Origin: Pestalotiopsis fici W106-1
Lineage: Eukaryota; Ascomycota; Sordariomycetes; Amphisphaeriales; Sporocadaceae
Assembly (NCBI RefSeq): GCF_000516985.1
Contig: NW_006917092.1
Location: 2,000,619-2,064,618 of the forward strand
Reading direction: 5' to 3'
Length of the DNA stretch: 64,000 bases
Below are positions 36,201 to 48,785 of this stretch, piece after piece. The notes beneath the pieces are model-generated. The model made no database searches. It had not been told where the DNA came from and saw only the letters and a program-made list of their open reading frames with translations. Position 1 is the stretch's first letter; each line of letters begins with the position of its first letter. The translations under genes and the position numbers were made by a program.

Positions 36201-38600
36201 GGGGGGGGGGGGGCCTCTGTCCGTCAAATCAACTGGAACACGCCCTTGCTGCCAAGCTGACAGTACATATGGCTCCTACCGAATATGCGGGGATTTCACG
36301 AGTCAGTGCTCGTGATGTTTACTTTTGTTGTCAGTGGGCAACACAACGGGGTAGCCACTCCATTCCTACACCCCCGGGAAGAATAGCAGTTGAGGTTCTC
36401 TGAATTCAACATGTTTCTGCAGCACATGGGTTGAAAGGCGTCATTCTGCATCAAGCTCTGACCAAAAAAGCCCATGCCATACATGGTATATACTCAAGCC
36501 TTGAGGTTTTCAACAATCACACTGTATATCACGCACGGCTGTATCAGAATATGCGTCGCCGATCCGGTGGGTTGATCGATGCTTGAAAAGGGAAACCCTC
36601 TTGGTGGTGACAAGCACTTGGCTTTTTCCGCCTTTACGAAAAGGAACACTCAAGCCACACCTTGGCTTGCTGCGACGGCGATCCAAGAGCCAACCTAATC
36701 GGTTTTCTCATGCGCACAGCCCGATTCGACTGAATATCATACCTACTAAGGTACTTCATACATAGCTCGTTTGATCCGTCCTCGACACTCTAGTGTGAAG
36801 GGAAATCTTCCTTGAATGTGTCAAGCAAGGCAAATTGATAAGGAATCCATCTTGTTCAAGTGGCAAGATGCTCCAGTGCTCTTTCATGTCGTAACTGACC
36901 TTTTCCTTCCTCAATGTTCCCTACTGCGCCTAGCGCACATCATTTCATTTGTCCAAGTTGGCGTCGTCGTCGTCCTTCTCCTCCTTCTGACCTCCTCCTC
37001 CTCCCACCTTCTCTTCTCCCTCCGCATCCTTGAGTGAGTGAAAGAAGGGGGGAAAAAACACTTCATGCACTCACCATGAAGGTCTTTCGGGGACCTAACC
37101 CAATCAACAGCTAGCGGCAGGACAACGAGGGGTCCCATCGCATGTGTCTCAGACTCTCAGATCATTCTGACCAATCTAATCAAGGCGCTCTTTTTCTCCG
37201 CCAAGGTGCTCTTCTCACCCTCCTTCTCTCTCACTCACACACACTCTCTCGTCTTCTTACCCGGTGCCCATGACGTCGTTTGGCAGCCGTGAAGGGGGGA
37301 CCCTGGACGGTTTAGTCTTCTTGGCTCACGGCGCGGATCAGCCGCTAAGGTGAGCGAAAAGTAACAATGGAACGGAGCCAACGGGTGATTGGTACCAAGT
37401 TGGCGGACGGTAAGGGTACTTTACTATAGTCACCACTGTCACGTAGCAGAACCAAGGTAGCGCGTCTTTGCCCTATCAACCTATGTACAGGTCCCCTGTT
37501 AAGTTGGGCTTTTTTTTTTTTTTCCCACCTCAAATCCCCTCTGTCCCCCAAGCGGATATCAAGATTACCATGATGTGAATTGGTTTAGTGTATGTACACT
37601 AGTTGAAAACCCCCTGCTTCCAAGTTTTTGAAGTCTAGCTTGCAGCAATGGGAACCTTTTCTTCTTCGTTTTTTCTGGGCAATTGTGTTGCAAGCAGGCG
37701 GCCAAGACAATCGTATCATGAAACCTTGCAAACTTACTTTCTAGGCACCGTTGGCAGTACGTAGTGTACCTTAGTGGCATTATAGGCTAGGTACTTTGTC
37801 TCCAGTGAACCAGAAAAAAGCACTCGGCGTGGTTTCACACTCTATCGGCATAAGAATTGAATGGTATACAGTCTCTTTCTTGTCACTTTGTAAACTCTGG
37901 CAATAAGGCAATCTTGACGGTAATTCAGGAGTATGCTGCACGTGTAGACACAGCAAGCAGAGGCGACTGCTTCAAAATTTCACCATCTAATTCTACTTGA
38001 TACTCGATTAGGCTACCCAGAGCCCTCCTTGACTTCATGGCCATAGGAGTAGGCAATCTCGTATCCCCATGATATTACTTGTCAAAGTATAGAAACCAAT
38101 GATACACGGATAGGGTTTCTTTGCATAATTCCCTCTATTCGGTAGTCCTCTGGCATCACTCAGCAACGTAAGAGGCTATTGCACGGGAAGTGGCTCATAT
38201 GGACAAAGTTGACTTCAGCATGTAATCACTTTCAACCCAAGTCTGCCTGCATGTTGCCATTGTTGCCCGAGACGATGTAACCACATGTGATAATCATAAT
38301 CATCACCACAGTATACTTGATTAAACATACTCAAAAAGCAGGAGTGAATACAAAAGCTTTCTGGGTCCATTCAAAGTGGTTCCGTGATCTACGAAGGAGG
38401 AGAAAAAAAAAAGCTTGGACGCGCGGGAACGTTCCCGTAACGGGATCGCCCAACCATTGTAACCCCATAGCTACCCAATCTCCATGTTGATTATGAATAG
38501 TTTTGCGACTTTTTTTTTTTTTTTTTCAACGAGTCGTCGTCTGTGGCAAGGAAGAAGAAAATGACGACGGGGAAGGGGGGGAAGCAGAGGGCACAAAAAA
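33261..38600. other. Gene-poor region
   Basis: About 5.3 kb with only short frames. Notable items are an A15 run at 33711-33725, a T11G14 tract at 36189-36213 and a TACCTACTAAGGTA word near 36740. The frame at 34920-35249 (minus) contains ALLKHHT, also seen in the pseudogene near 57.2 kb. No gene recognised. Confidence 0.45.
36189..36213 (+). repeat. T11G14 homopolymer tract
   Basis: Eleven T followed directly by fourteen G. It is a simple low-complexity tract whose exact length is likely unreliable in the assembly. Confidence 0.8.
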
Positions 38601-38612
38601 GAGAAACTGACG

Positions 38613-39165
38613 TCAGTCTTCCACGTTTGGGCGTACGTATTTGTAATGAAAAGACGGATCATGTTGCAAGAGATGCTTGCGGAATGTTGTCATGGCTACA
38701 TGAAGATCAGCGTTGTCAATGATTGCAGAGTCGGTGGTCGAGATATCAATAATACTCCAGTTGAGTTCTGATCGAGTTGTATATTGACTATCATCTCCGC
38801 GGACAAGAGATATGCCCTCGGGCCTAATTCGGGAACAGGATTTGATGATTCGACATGCCTGGGTTTTGTTTCCCGCTACATTCATCATCTTTGTTGCTTT
38901 TACATGGGATGATATGATCCTCGTCGGTCGACATAGTCTGCGATTTTGTCGCAGCAGCTCTCGATGCCTCTTGTCTTGACGCTGCTTTATACCAGGGCAA
39001 CAAAACGGTGCAAAGACCAATCCACTGGCGGAAGGAGTGGTTGGCAACGATCATGTGCCAGCAGACTCGACGGAGCTTGAACCCTTGTTTTCGTCTTTCG
39101 TTATTGTCTAAACGAAAGTAGGATGATTGTATTGAGCTTCCAGTCGCGGGTAAAGTTTCGTCCAC
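38613..39165 (-). pseudogene. Possible decayed or spliced gene, unknown family
   Basis: Two overlapping minus-strand frames (39165-38824 and 39047-38613), neither with a clearly supported ATG. They carry protein-like stretches such as FRQWIGLCTVLLPWYK and ELNWSIIDISTTDSA, then a terminus rich in aromatic and charged residues. The switch of frame suggests either an unseen intron or a frameshift. I could not find a convincing splice pair or family. Confidence 0.25.
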
Positions 39166-39479
39166 CTACCTTGATCTTTACAAACAGTAAACAAGCCGAG
39201 TTAAAGATGCTGTTGAAATATTAATGAGGTTTTCTGTTCTATCTCTATCCATCCATAAGCCAACCATCCCGGTATTATCCTTCTATTCCAGACTCAGTTT
39301 GTTGGTTATGAGGATTGTCTACAGCGAAGCTATAATCAAGAGACCCTACAGAGCCGCAAGTATCTCATAAACACTGAGACCTTCGTACACCGACAAGCGA
39401 AACAAGATTAATTTGGTAACTGCACTATATAATCCTGATCCAATTACACTATGCCACTACATTATTACGACCAGTATCC

Positions 39480-40060
39480 ACTTGTAACATGATGAGCTGG
39501 ACCATCAAGGAGTTGGCTGAACTTCTTTTCCCACTCCTGTCAGAAACGCAACTCTAGAATTGACTTCCAACTCAGGTGGCAGTGTACCCTTTCCATCACT
39601 CCCCAAGACATCTCTTCCAAAAGACGCCACCTTTCTTTAGGCCACTCGGAGTACGTCTCTACCAGCTCCTCAGCCTTGGCCAGAGAAATTGAACGTCCTA
39701 GGCGTCAATTACATCGCCATGGACTGAAGAATCCAGAACCCAACGGCCTCGTGGAGACAGCTTGATGACTAGCTTTCCAACGTAACCCTCCCATGGGCGG
39801 GATTTATGCCGCTAAGAACGAGGTCTTGACGACTTGAAATAGTCTTTCCGCTAATTCTCAACCGTTCCAGAAGCTTATTAGATCTTTTGAAATTTGAATC
39901 CACTCAACATTTTAAGGGCGAGACACGCAGGAGAAAGTAAGAACGTTACAGAGGTCAGAAAATAGGGGCTTGCCCTGCGGTAAATTCGTAGCGACAATGG
40001 CCTTTGATAATGACTCGTTTTCCCGCTTCATCTGGACTGAGGGCACAATTCCTTGCTACT
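39480..40060 (-). pseudogene. Probable coding relic with stops and frame changes
   Basis: On the minus strand, protein-like stretches follow one another in different frames: LPQGKPLF near 39.97 kb, VLSGINPAHGRVTLES near 39.80 kb, KLSPRGRWVLDSSVHGDVID near 39.74 kb, then SLAKAEELVETYSEWPKERW near 39.66 kb with an in-frame TGA downstream. This looks like an old inactivated gene. The family is not recognised, and chance open frames remain possible. Confidence 0.25.
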
Positions 40061-40442
40061 GTAAAAGACGTATATTATTAGGATTCAACATTATAGGCCA
40101 ATAAGTCAACACTCTGTTACTCAATTCTTTTCTTGCAATCGGTTCAAGGGTATATGTCTAGAAACACCAGCACCGATCTCCCGCTCATGAGAACAAAAAA
40201 AAAACACAATTTAAAAAGAAAAAACGCTAAATGGGAGACAGTCGTGGTATCATGTTTTCGTGTGTCGCCAAATACTGCATCCCTCCTGACTTTGTCAAGA
40301 GCGATCTGAAAAAAAATTCAAACTCAGCATCTTGTGGTTCTCATTGTTTTCGTGATCCGTTCCAATGCCGAAAGAGGCTCTAGTTTTGAATCTCGGGCAT
40401 CTCGTGATCGTTGTCAAAATGCTCGGTGAACTGGGAGCGTCT

Positions 40443-41023
40443 CTACTTCCTCCAGCCAGACGAGCGAGTGGACGCGTTGCGGCCGAGGTTGGCACGGCCA
40501 GTGAAGCGACTGTGACGCTCCTTGTGTGCCCACCAGTAGGCCGCCATGCCAATGGTGCCAAGCAGCCATAGAATCAAGTTGGCCAGATCGACCCAGACGG
40601 CGTTCTTCATGAGAGTAATGTCGCCGTTGCCCTCGGGATCTTCGTGAATGTACATCTTGCCAAAGATGCCAAAGACGGCACACCACAGAACGAAAATAAT
40701 AAAGCTCCAGGCCGGAACAACGGCGAAGCGAAGAATGAATGGGACCAAGTAGAGCAGCGCGGTCAGGGAGGAGAGGGCGCCGACCACAACGGCGTAGACC
40801 TGAAATGAACGAGGCTTATTAGCATCTCTCCAAATGAAAAAGCCATAGGTGCGGCAGATAACGAAATCAAACATACCCATTTTCCGTCGGCGTAGACATG
40901 AGCTTTGCGTGCTCTGTCGAGGTACTTGCCATAGAGGCCAATGACAACCAGTCCCATAACAAACTGGAAAAAGTGCAGCACCGAGAAGAGCAGATAGCTC
41001 AGCGCCATCCCAAAGAGCCCCAT
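40443..41023 (-). CDS. Small four-helix MARVEL-like membrane protein
   Basis: Two exons, 41023-40877 and 40799-40443, give 167 residues (phase-0 junction, CTAAT-type branch). The frame extends upstream only to a TTG at 41101, so ATG 41023 is chosen. Four hydrophobic segments are visible, at about 5-30 (LSYLLFSVLHFFQFVMGLVV), 50-75, 78-95 (WSFIIFVLWCAVFGIFG) and 113-135, with short loops and a basic tail. This is the layout of MARVEL-type proteins, which in fungi sit in the plasma membrane or eisosome-linked domains or in vesicles. No catalytic residues are expected. A named orthologue is not assigned. Confidence 0.75.
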
Positions 41024-42784
41024 GGTGAATCGAAGCTGGGCGGACTGTGGGTCGTATTCAGTGAAGGAGTGTCGAAAATGTTGATTAGAGCCTGGAGGCA
41101 AAGAAGTCTATGAAACTTTGCTGGGACTCTTAGACGATACAATGGCACTGGCCAAGGATATCTATCGCCTGATCGTGATAGGTCGCGATGTTGTAGGGCC
41201 TGGAATGGTGGTGTTGTTGTTGTTTGTTAATGAAACAACAGGAATCAGAGTCGTTGCAGCTATGGGGGAGGCCCTCAAAGGAATGGAGGACTTGGGACGC
41301 GCGCGAGCCCAAAAACAAAAAAGTCATGGGGAAAATTGAGTCCCATGAGCCGGTGAATAGAGTTTAGCGCTTCATTTCCAAGATCTGGGCGGCAGTTGGC
41401 ACTTATGACGCAATGACGAGTTCTAAAGGCTTTCCTAACCGCCTATGAGTATGCCCCTGTCAAGAGTCGCGACCCTCCACTACCCCTGACTTGGCAGGCG
41501 CTAGAGAGCCAACAGACTGGGCCCACGCAACTGGAAACCAGTGGTCAATAAGTTGGAGCGAGCCACTGAAAGCTTTTTTCTGACTTTGCTTAGGCAGGGG
41601 CTTCGCTGTTCTCTCAGCCTATCACGATGCGATTTGTGTAGTCTCAGCTGCTGAATTCGGATGATACAAGGCCTTAATCAATGGATTAGCACCTCAAAGT
41701 TTGCGTATGTAATCAATAGTGATGGATGGCCTAGACTCGGATCTACATGTTGAAGATCCTCCATCTCATGTCAGGAGGCCAGTGAGTGCAGTGCGTGCGT
41801 ACGTACTATCGCAACGTCCATGTTTGCATTCATCCCTCGCTGTCAATTTACACGTCAAACAGACTTTTCCCCGTCTCATCATCAGATGACAGCTGTTTGC
41901 TAGCCCATGATGCTTCAGCAATCCCCACAGAGTGAGAGAATAACCGCCAATAAATGGGAATGACATGGTTCTCTCTGAAACAATGCATCCAAGTGGATAT
42001 CTTGTGCTGTCAACGTGGTAAATCTTGAGATAGTTCAATGCTCCGTCTAAAGCTTACTGCCCTCCCAGCCATTATGTAGTTGACGATTATACTACACAAC
42101 CCATCCTCTGATTTCTTGTACTTCAATGTGCAGCAAGAGCACCAATACCTCACATACTCGATCTACCAAGGATGGCGATTGCATCTTCCGTATCGATTTC
42201 TTAGTAAGAATGCCAAGTGACAGACATCGTCATGTCGTTCGCTCAAAGTGAAGAGTGATCCATTATGCTGAATCCAATGCACATACGGGAATGGCCAGGG
42301 TTTCACAGGAACGACCATTATTAACTGAGACTCGTAGTCATGAACAAAAAGACAAACACCAAGGGCTGAATAAAAAGCAAATGTGGTATCATTATTCTTG
42401 TCAGCTAATCGGCATTTTGAATATCCCCAACCCGGCCCGCCTTCAATCAGATCAACTCTTCCAGTTGCTGACGATCCAATTACTTCCTAGGCCTAAAGAT
42501 GCCCAAATAGGGAGTCTTGAGATACTAATACTTGTGTTGATCGATCCCCCGACGCCTCTGCTGGAGCTTGTAGTCCATCAAGTCGTATGACATAGTAAAT
42601 TGCAGACGTTTCCTGCTTTTTATCTCGGAAGGGCGAATCCGGATTCGTTTGTTTTTATCAGCTGCTCGCAGCAGTATGTTTCTTTTGGCGGTTACTCCAA
42701 CCCAAGAGGCGCACGAGGCTGAGGTGTAAATTCAAAAAAGACCAACAATGCCCAGGCCAACTCGTCCTGCTTGTCCACCTCTAA
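41024..42784. other. Intergenic
   Basis: Promoter side of the MARVEL-like gene and 3' side of ssk1. The GTG-opened frame 42255-42590 has no recognised product. Confidence 0.5.
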
Positions 42785-45521
42785 TTAGGCTGCGGCAGTC
42801 GCCGTGGGCGCCGTTAATGATTGTCTCGTCTTCTTAGCTTTTGCTTTCTTAGCCGGGTCATCTTGCTCTGATTTCTGCGAGAAGTCTTTCCACTTTCTCC
42901 AGCCGTCGAAATCAATCAGTGCTTGCATACAGCCCCATTCCATGACTTTTCTCTCGAGCCAGACAAAGTTGACGGGCTACAATGTGTCAGTCACAGCAAA
43001 CAATAGTCATGAGGTTGGAACTTACCTTTGTCAAGAAGTCGTTGCAGCCAGCCGCCAAAGCTTCGTGTCTGTCGCTTTGAAGAGAACTGGCTGTCAACGC
43101 CACAATAATGACTGGACTCTTGAACATCTCCGTGTTTGGTAGCTTGTCCTTCTCATCAGGTTCACCCTGAATGCCCTCTGGTGCTTTGCTAGCAGATGAA
43201 GAGAATACGCCTATGGAATTGACCTTTTCAATCCTTCTGATCTCACGCGTTGCGTCCAGGCCGTTCATGATTGGAAGCTGAATATCCATCAATACCAAGT
43301 GAAAGCCACCAGTTCTCCATTTGGTAACAGCATCCCGGCCATTCATAGCCGTCTGCCACCTTACCTTCAGTCGCTTCACAAAGGCCTCTAGGAGTTTTAG
43401 GTTGATGATGTTGTCTTCGACGATTAACACGTTGATCGGAGGGACGCTGCCGTTGAGCATTCCTGGCGGTAGGGACGGGGTCTCAGCAGTTCTCTTTTTC
43501 TTGGGCCGGGCTGCAGGTCTGGGCGATGCCACTCGGGGAGGCGGAGTGGCTACACGTTCCGGTACAGGCGGGGTGGGCAGTGGAGGAGCCGTGGGGGGAG
43601 GATGAGCATGAGCATGAGCTGCGTGGTTTGTTTGATCTGATGATGCACCTGAATGAGTCCTTGATCGTTGCGGTCTGGAAGAATATGCATGCGTACCGAT
43701 GCTTGGTGGGATAGGCACCGGCGCATGCTGTGTGTGTTGTACATGACTGTTTCCGGCAGTCGAGACTGGGGAGGCTGTATGTAGTCTTTGCATCTTTGGC
43801 CGTGCACTACCTAAACGCCGACTGGTACCACCAGGGGAAGGAAGAGGTGGCAATTGGCCATTGCTTACGATAGCCATCGATTGAGGAAAATGAATCGTTG
43901 CTGGAGGCATTGCTGCCGGGTTGGAGTGGTGGATATGAGGCGCTTGAGGGAATGGTGGGAAATAATCTGTTCCGGATTCGTGTGGCCGGCTATTGTCTTC
44001 ACCATAGTACCTGGGGATTGGCGATGCTTTCGGGGTTCGACGGGGTGGGACATCAATCAAGAGAGCATCGTTGACTGTTTGGCCCCCGGGAAAGTATGCA
44101 TCTAGGGTCCTTCCCATCGGCTCGTCCGGCTGAAGTTGACGGACGCCTTCGTCTTTGGGCACGACCCGTATCGTCAGATCAGGGGAATCGAACTGGCGGC
44201 CTAGAGAATTGGCATATTTCCTCAAGATCATATCGCGGACATCGTCAACCAGGTCGTCTTCGTTGATGGTGATCATGGTAGCCGACGCGCCTGGGCGCTT
44301 GACCCATATCTTTCTGGTAACCATATTTGGACTGATGGGAGGTAGCTGATCTGCTTCTTCTGGTTCATGAGCATGCGATGTATCCAGCAGAGTTTTGATG
44401 AGCGCCTGCTGTCGAATCGGCAGGATGCTTTGTTGTCTCGACACGTCGGGGCGACTCGAGGCAGCAGATGGTTGCAGACCTGCGGAAGCGATGCTGGGTG
44501 TGGTCGGCACGGAAAAGTCACCGCTAACAGCTTCGCCGATCTCAGTGCCTAATGCAGTGTGCTGCAGATCTCGGGCAGGAGCTGATAATATTGACGTCGT
44601 CGAGGTTGGGAACGTCTCTGCTGAGCTGGTGTTGAGGAGAGTGGACGGACCGCTAAGCGATGCAGATGCAACCGAACCGTCGTGGTCGGAATCTAAAGCC
44701 CTCGACAAAGATACATCTAATGTGGGAGTTGCAGATTGTTCGACGATACTGGGGATGATGGGATGTGTGGTGTTGGTGGTGTTGATTGCTGCTGGTGCTG
44801 GTGCCGGCGGCGACGACGACGACGAATTTACATTTGTTAGATCATTGGTTTGTTGATCGCCGCTGGGCAAGGAGCTGCAGGCAGTTTTGTTGGTGGCATC
44901 CTCGGAACTAGTTAGTGTCTCGGCTGCACTTGGGTCTACTGCGACTGCTGCAAGACTGTTATCATTAGTGCCGTCAAGCTCGGCAGTAGAAACCACCATT
45001 GGGCCTGGCTCATTCGACTCCGACGTTGTTCTTTGTTCTGCGGGCGCCGGCGAAGAAAACGAGCTGGCTGTTTTTGCTGGTGGAAATGCAGCTGCCACGA
45101 GTTTTTCGTCGACATCCAAAGTGGCAGAATCTACTGTCGATGGCCTGCTCTTTCCTGGTCTGCGAGCATCCACAGTGTCAGCCGTTTGTTCCGGGGATGC
45201 TGGTTGGTGCCCCCCGGAATGGCGGCGGCGGCTCCTGTGCCAGTGTGCGCTCCAGGGCGACCTTGGCGACTCGTTGCCTAAATGGGGGGAGTCCTCATAG
45301 TAGTCGTCGGCATCGTGAGAATTTTGTTCAGATGAGGCAGAATTTTTATTTGTACGTTGGGAACGCGGTCTCCAGGACTTGGAACTGCTCTTGCTTGATT
45401 GCACTGAGGGCGAATGACTTTGGCGCCTCAGCAGCTTCGCCTTGATTCGGGCCTTGAGATCACCCATTGGGGAGGACGGAAATTGCAAAGTCGAGACATG
45501 AGCTTCCACGAATTTTGACAT
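42785..45521 (-). CDS. ssk1: Response regulator Ssk1, HOG osmostress pathway
   Basis: Two exons, 45521-43026 and 42976-42785, give 895 residues; the intron (43025-42977, 49 bp) lies inside the receiver domain and is phase 0. The first 690 residues are disordered, rich in Ser, Thr and Pro. The receiver domain starts at 696 with NVLIVEDN (acidic pair E702, D703). The phospho-acceptor is D746 in LVLMDIQLPIMNG, with LTASS and the conserved Lys 832 at the exon end, then PVNFVWLERKVMEWGCMQALIDFDGW. The loop between MNGLDATREIRR and the SPVIIVALTA strand carries an insertion characteristic of Ssk1. Known role: unphosphorylated Ssk1, downstream of a histidine kinase and Ypd1, activates the MAP3K of the Hog1 cascade. 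A second ATG at residue 19 is an alternative start. Confidence 0.93.
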
Positions 45522-47192
45522 CTAAGCGGACTGCTGGGTGATGCCACAGGCAGGTAGAAAGAAAGGCTCACTTGTCGAACCTCTTTCAGACCTGGCCAGA
45601 AGCAGCAGTAGTAGCAGTGATGGTAGACATGCAAAGTAGTGTTCACTGGAGAGAGCTGACACTGTAAACATGAGTTGGAATGATCAACGCCTAACAGCCC
45701 TAACAGCTCATCCGTGATACAGCCGTCATGTGTGGACCAGCGACGCGGCTTGGACGGGACGGATGGATTGCAGACTGATGCGAGGCCTCGGTAGGTTTGG
45801 GAGGCGTCGAGACGAAGAGGCCAGAGGGATGAGGGTGGGAAAAAAAGGACCTCTTTTTCTGGCGTTTTTGTCTAACAACATGTGCTATGCGCCGGGGATG
45901 CTTGGGTAGTATTTTCTTTCCGCTGGCAACGTTGAAGTCAAGCAAGCAATAAGTGGTCTCTGTCAGTCTGTTTGGCAGGTACAACGAAATCATTTGTTTC
46001 TTTGGCACTCCATATGTGCAGGCTGGCAGCAACGCTACTCCTGGTCTTTTGCTCCGGAAGTGGTTAAATTACTGGCCCAACCTTTGCTGCTCTGGGCCTC
46101 TGGCAGAAAATATGCAGCACGGGCGAAAGCAAGGATTAGCAGTCCATCGCGATCGTGATACGCGTTGGGAGAGCGTAGAAAGCAGCCAAGGGGGAAGAGT
46201 CAACGAATTGCGTCTCTTGCCGGCGTCTCCACTCGGAGTCGGGGCAGCACCGCCTATATCCACCATCCTTGCCTTGAAAAAGAGGAATCGGCCGGAGATT
46301 TCTGGATGGGACCTTGTCTCTGCTGTACTATGGACGCAGTCTCTATTTGCTCATTTTCTCTGTCTGCTTTCTGTCTCAGCTCGCCACCGTGGTTCAAATG
46401 AATGTAATCATTCCTCCTGCTCCCTTGACCTGTTGGCGTCCCATGGCGGTCAAACAGGCTGAATATATGAGGCGCGCATCGGGCCAATTTCCCCCCAAAT
46501 AGTGAATCGTTCAGGCAGCTTACGACGTTTTTTTCAAGGTAGCTCAAGATATAGCGCCATAGAAAGCAGATCTGGGTCTGTCTCTCGGTGTCGGTTAAGC
46601 CGTTAGTTTTTGAATATGGAGATTGGGTTGCAAGACGGATGCTCCTAGTAATGTAGTCCAACATAGTACCGGGGGTCCATCGAGATGCGATGCTCGCGCA
46701 TGGCTTCCAAGTCGTGATGGACAGATATGCCGTGAGCTGGATCTCATGAGCACATGGCTTGCATGGCTTCCTGTAAATAAAGAGTCCCGGAATAGTCATA
46801 TGAGAGGTGATTTGAATCATACCTCGTCTCTCTACCACTATGCACTGTATGGTAGTTGCCCACTAGAACGAATGATCGTCTTTAGTTGGAGCCCAGCATG
46901 ATCTCCAGTCGTCTGTTTTGCATCCAACCAGCACTTGGGGGAGCCGCACCCGACGCTAGTCACTGCACATGTGGTGACCTGTCGCAATGTACCCAGGTAC
47001 CCATATTCAATCCGTGCCCGACCAAGAAAAAAGAAGTCGGCCCCACAGAGGTTAATCCGCTCTTCCGGGCCTTCGGCCAATTTTCTTCCAGCAGAGCTTG
47101 CAACACCAAACATCCACCTAGGGGGGCAGGAAAGCTTTTTAAATGTGAGCTGCTCAGTCGGTTTTCGCGCGCACATTTCTTTCACACACACG
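45522..47192. other. Divergent promoter region of ssk1 and the mS45 gene
   Basis: About 1.7 kb between divergent genes. The minus frames at 46254-46838 and 46838-47428 start without ATG, or lie antisense to the ribosomal protein gene, and were not accepted. Confidence 0.5.
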
Positions 47193-48390
47193 ATGCCACC
47201 CAGGTGCTCGTGCTCGGCGATCCCATCGTCAATAACTTCCACCTCATCATTATGGCAGGCTAGCATCAAGGCTGCCGGCAGGGCCCCAGCCCAACAAACC
47301 CAGATCAATGCCTCCTTCTCGACCACCGCGAGTCGCGAATACAACTCCAAGGCCCGGAGACAGTTTTGGCACTGGCTGTCACGGCAAGGCGTGCAGTTCA
47401 AAAAGCCCAGCCCTGATGGTCGCACCAACTACCTGAATGGCAAAAACACACCGTTTCCTCTGAACCCAAACTTTGCCAGCAGGCCAGTCTTGACCGATGG
47501 AGCTCGCGACTTAATATGGTCAAAAGTTATCGAAAAAGGCGAGACCGTCAAGGCTGTCTCTGCAGAGCTCGGCATTGACATCAACAGAGTTGCTGCAGTG
47601 GTGAGGTTAAAAGAGGTTGAAAAAGACTGGTTAGCCAAGGTACGTTTGCTTGTTCGCTTGCGCCTCTCCTTACCTCGGAAACCTTCCCTTTAATGATGAG
47701 TGCTTCAAAAAAATTCGATTAGTCTTGAAGACACATACATGGTTACAAACTTGTTGCGAGCCTCTCTGATATCATGCCACAAATCTTTCACTATTTTATC
47801 CGTCTGTTTTGACTCGATACAATCTGCTGACAGATGAAAACGAACAGGGCAAGGAGATGGCGATCCCTTACGCCAGAGCTATTGCAAATATGCTCCCTCT
47901 CAAGTCCTACAAGGTAGACGAGCGGAATACGCCCTTGGAGCCCATCAACGAGCTTCACGTTCACCCCCACACAATGAAGCAGCTGTACTGGCCTACTTCG
48001 GAGTCGAGGCAGTTCACGCGTGAGGATGCCGCCAAGGCTTTCCACCGCAACATGCTCTCTGCTGATGCGCGTATCCCTCACCCCGAGTTGGTCCAGATGG
48101 AGCGTGACCTGCTCCAGAAAATGAGCCCAGCAGAGGCTCGGGCCAAATTCATCGAGTCCACTCGGGACGCGGAGCGCAAGGCCGCCGAAGCGCGTGCCAA
48201 AAAGGCCCAGCAAGAGGAACAAACTCTGCAGCGTGTCAACACCAAGCGCTTCGAGTTCCGCTTCAAGAAGATCAACGCCGAAGACGTTGGCAACGACGGT
48301 CGCAAGATCACTGCCATTGGTGCTAGATATGGCAGACCCTCATACGACCGGGTCAAGGGTGCTGTTAAGATCCCTACTAGCGTGCCTTGA
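47193..48390 (+). CDS. Mitochondrial small ribosomal subunit protein mS45 (Bot1/Mrps35)
   Basis: Two exons, 47193-47639 and 47848-48390, give 329 residues. The protein is a fungal mitoribosome small-subunit component (Bot1p family, yeast Mrps35). Evidence: a Ser/Ala-rich basic leader that could act as a mitochondrial presequence, then ARRQFWHWLSRQGVQFKKP, NPNFASRPVL, VSAELGIDINRVAAVVRLKE, then after the intron GKEMAIPYARA, EPINELHVHP, FTREDAAKAF and RIPHPELV. The acceptor at 47847 was chosen because only GAACAG|GGC keeps phase 0, although another AG sits 15 bp upstream. The C-terminus is rich in charged helices and ends in GRPSYDRVKGAVKIP. It is divergent from ssk1. Confidence 0.9.
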
Positions 48391-48785
48391 TGATTCTCGC
48401 ACATGCCTATTATTGTACTATTATATTATTGCGCGACTGTCACACATGATGCCGCACTACGGGTAACTCCACGGTGGTGTTTGCCTGGACGCCGTTTCAC
48501 CCAACTGGGTGACTCCGTGGATTTGTATATCATCTGTATCAGGAGCAGAGCTACTACTGTAAAAATACCATATCGGCGACATGACAGATGAGACAGCTCG
48601 AGAAGGAATGGTTCCATGTCATGCCCTTTTAAAAAAGAAGAGGAAATCTTGACGACAATAGCGGTCGCTCAATTACGAATATACCAATATTTGACAAATG
48701 ATTAATCTATCAGCAACAAACGAAATCTTGTGCCAGATCTAGTGTTGGTTTCTACTTCAAGTGAATCATTGTATGTGATCGCTAC
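48391..48785. other. Convergent intergenic region
   Basis: About 400 bp between the stop codons of the convergent mS45 and phosphatase genes. It holds an inverted repeat, CTCCACGGTGG...ACTCCGTGGA (48466-48520), of unclear meaning. Confidence 0.5.

Noticed and set aside
46254..46838. 194-codon minus-strand frame
   Set aside because: It has no ATG at its opening, the product is not recognised, and it lies in the divergent promoter region.
46838..47428. 196-codon minus-strand frame
   Set aside because: It is antisense to the 5' part of the well-supported mS45 gene and has no recognisable content.
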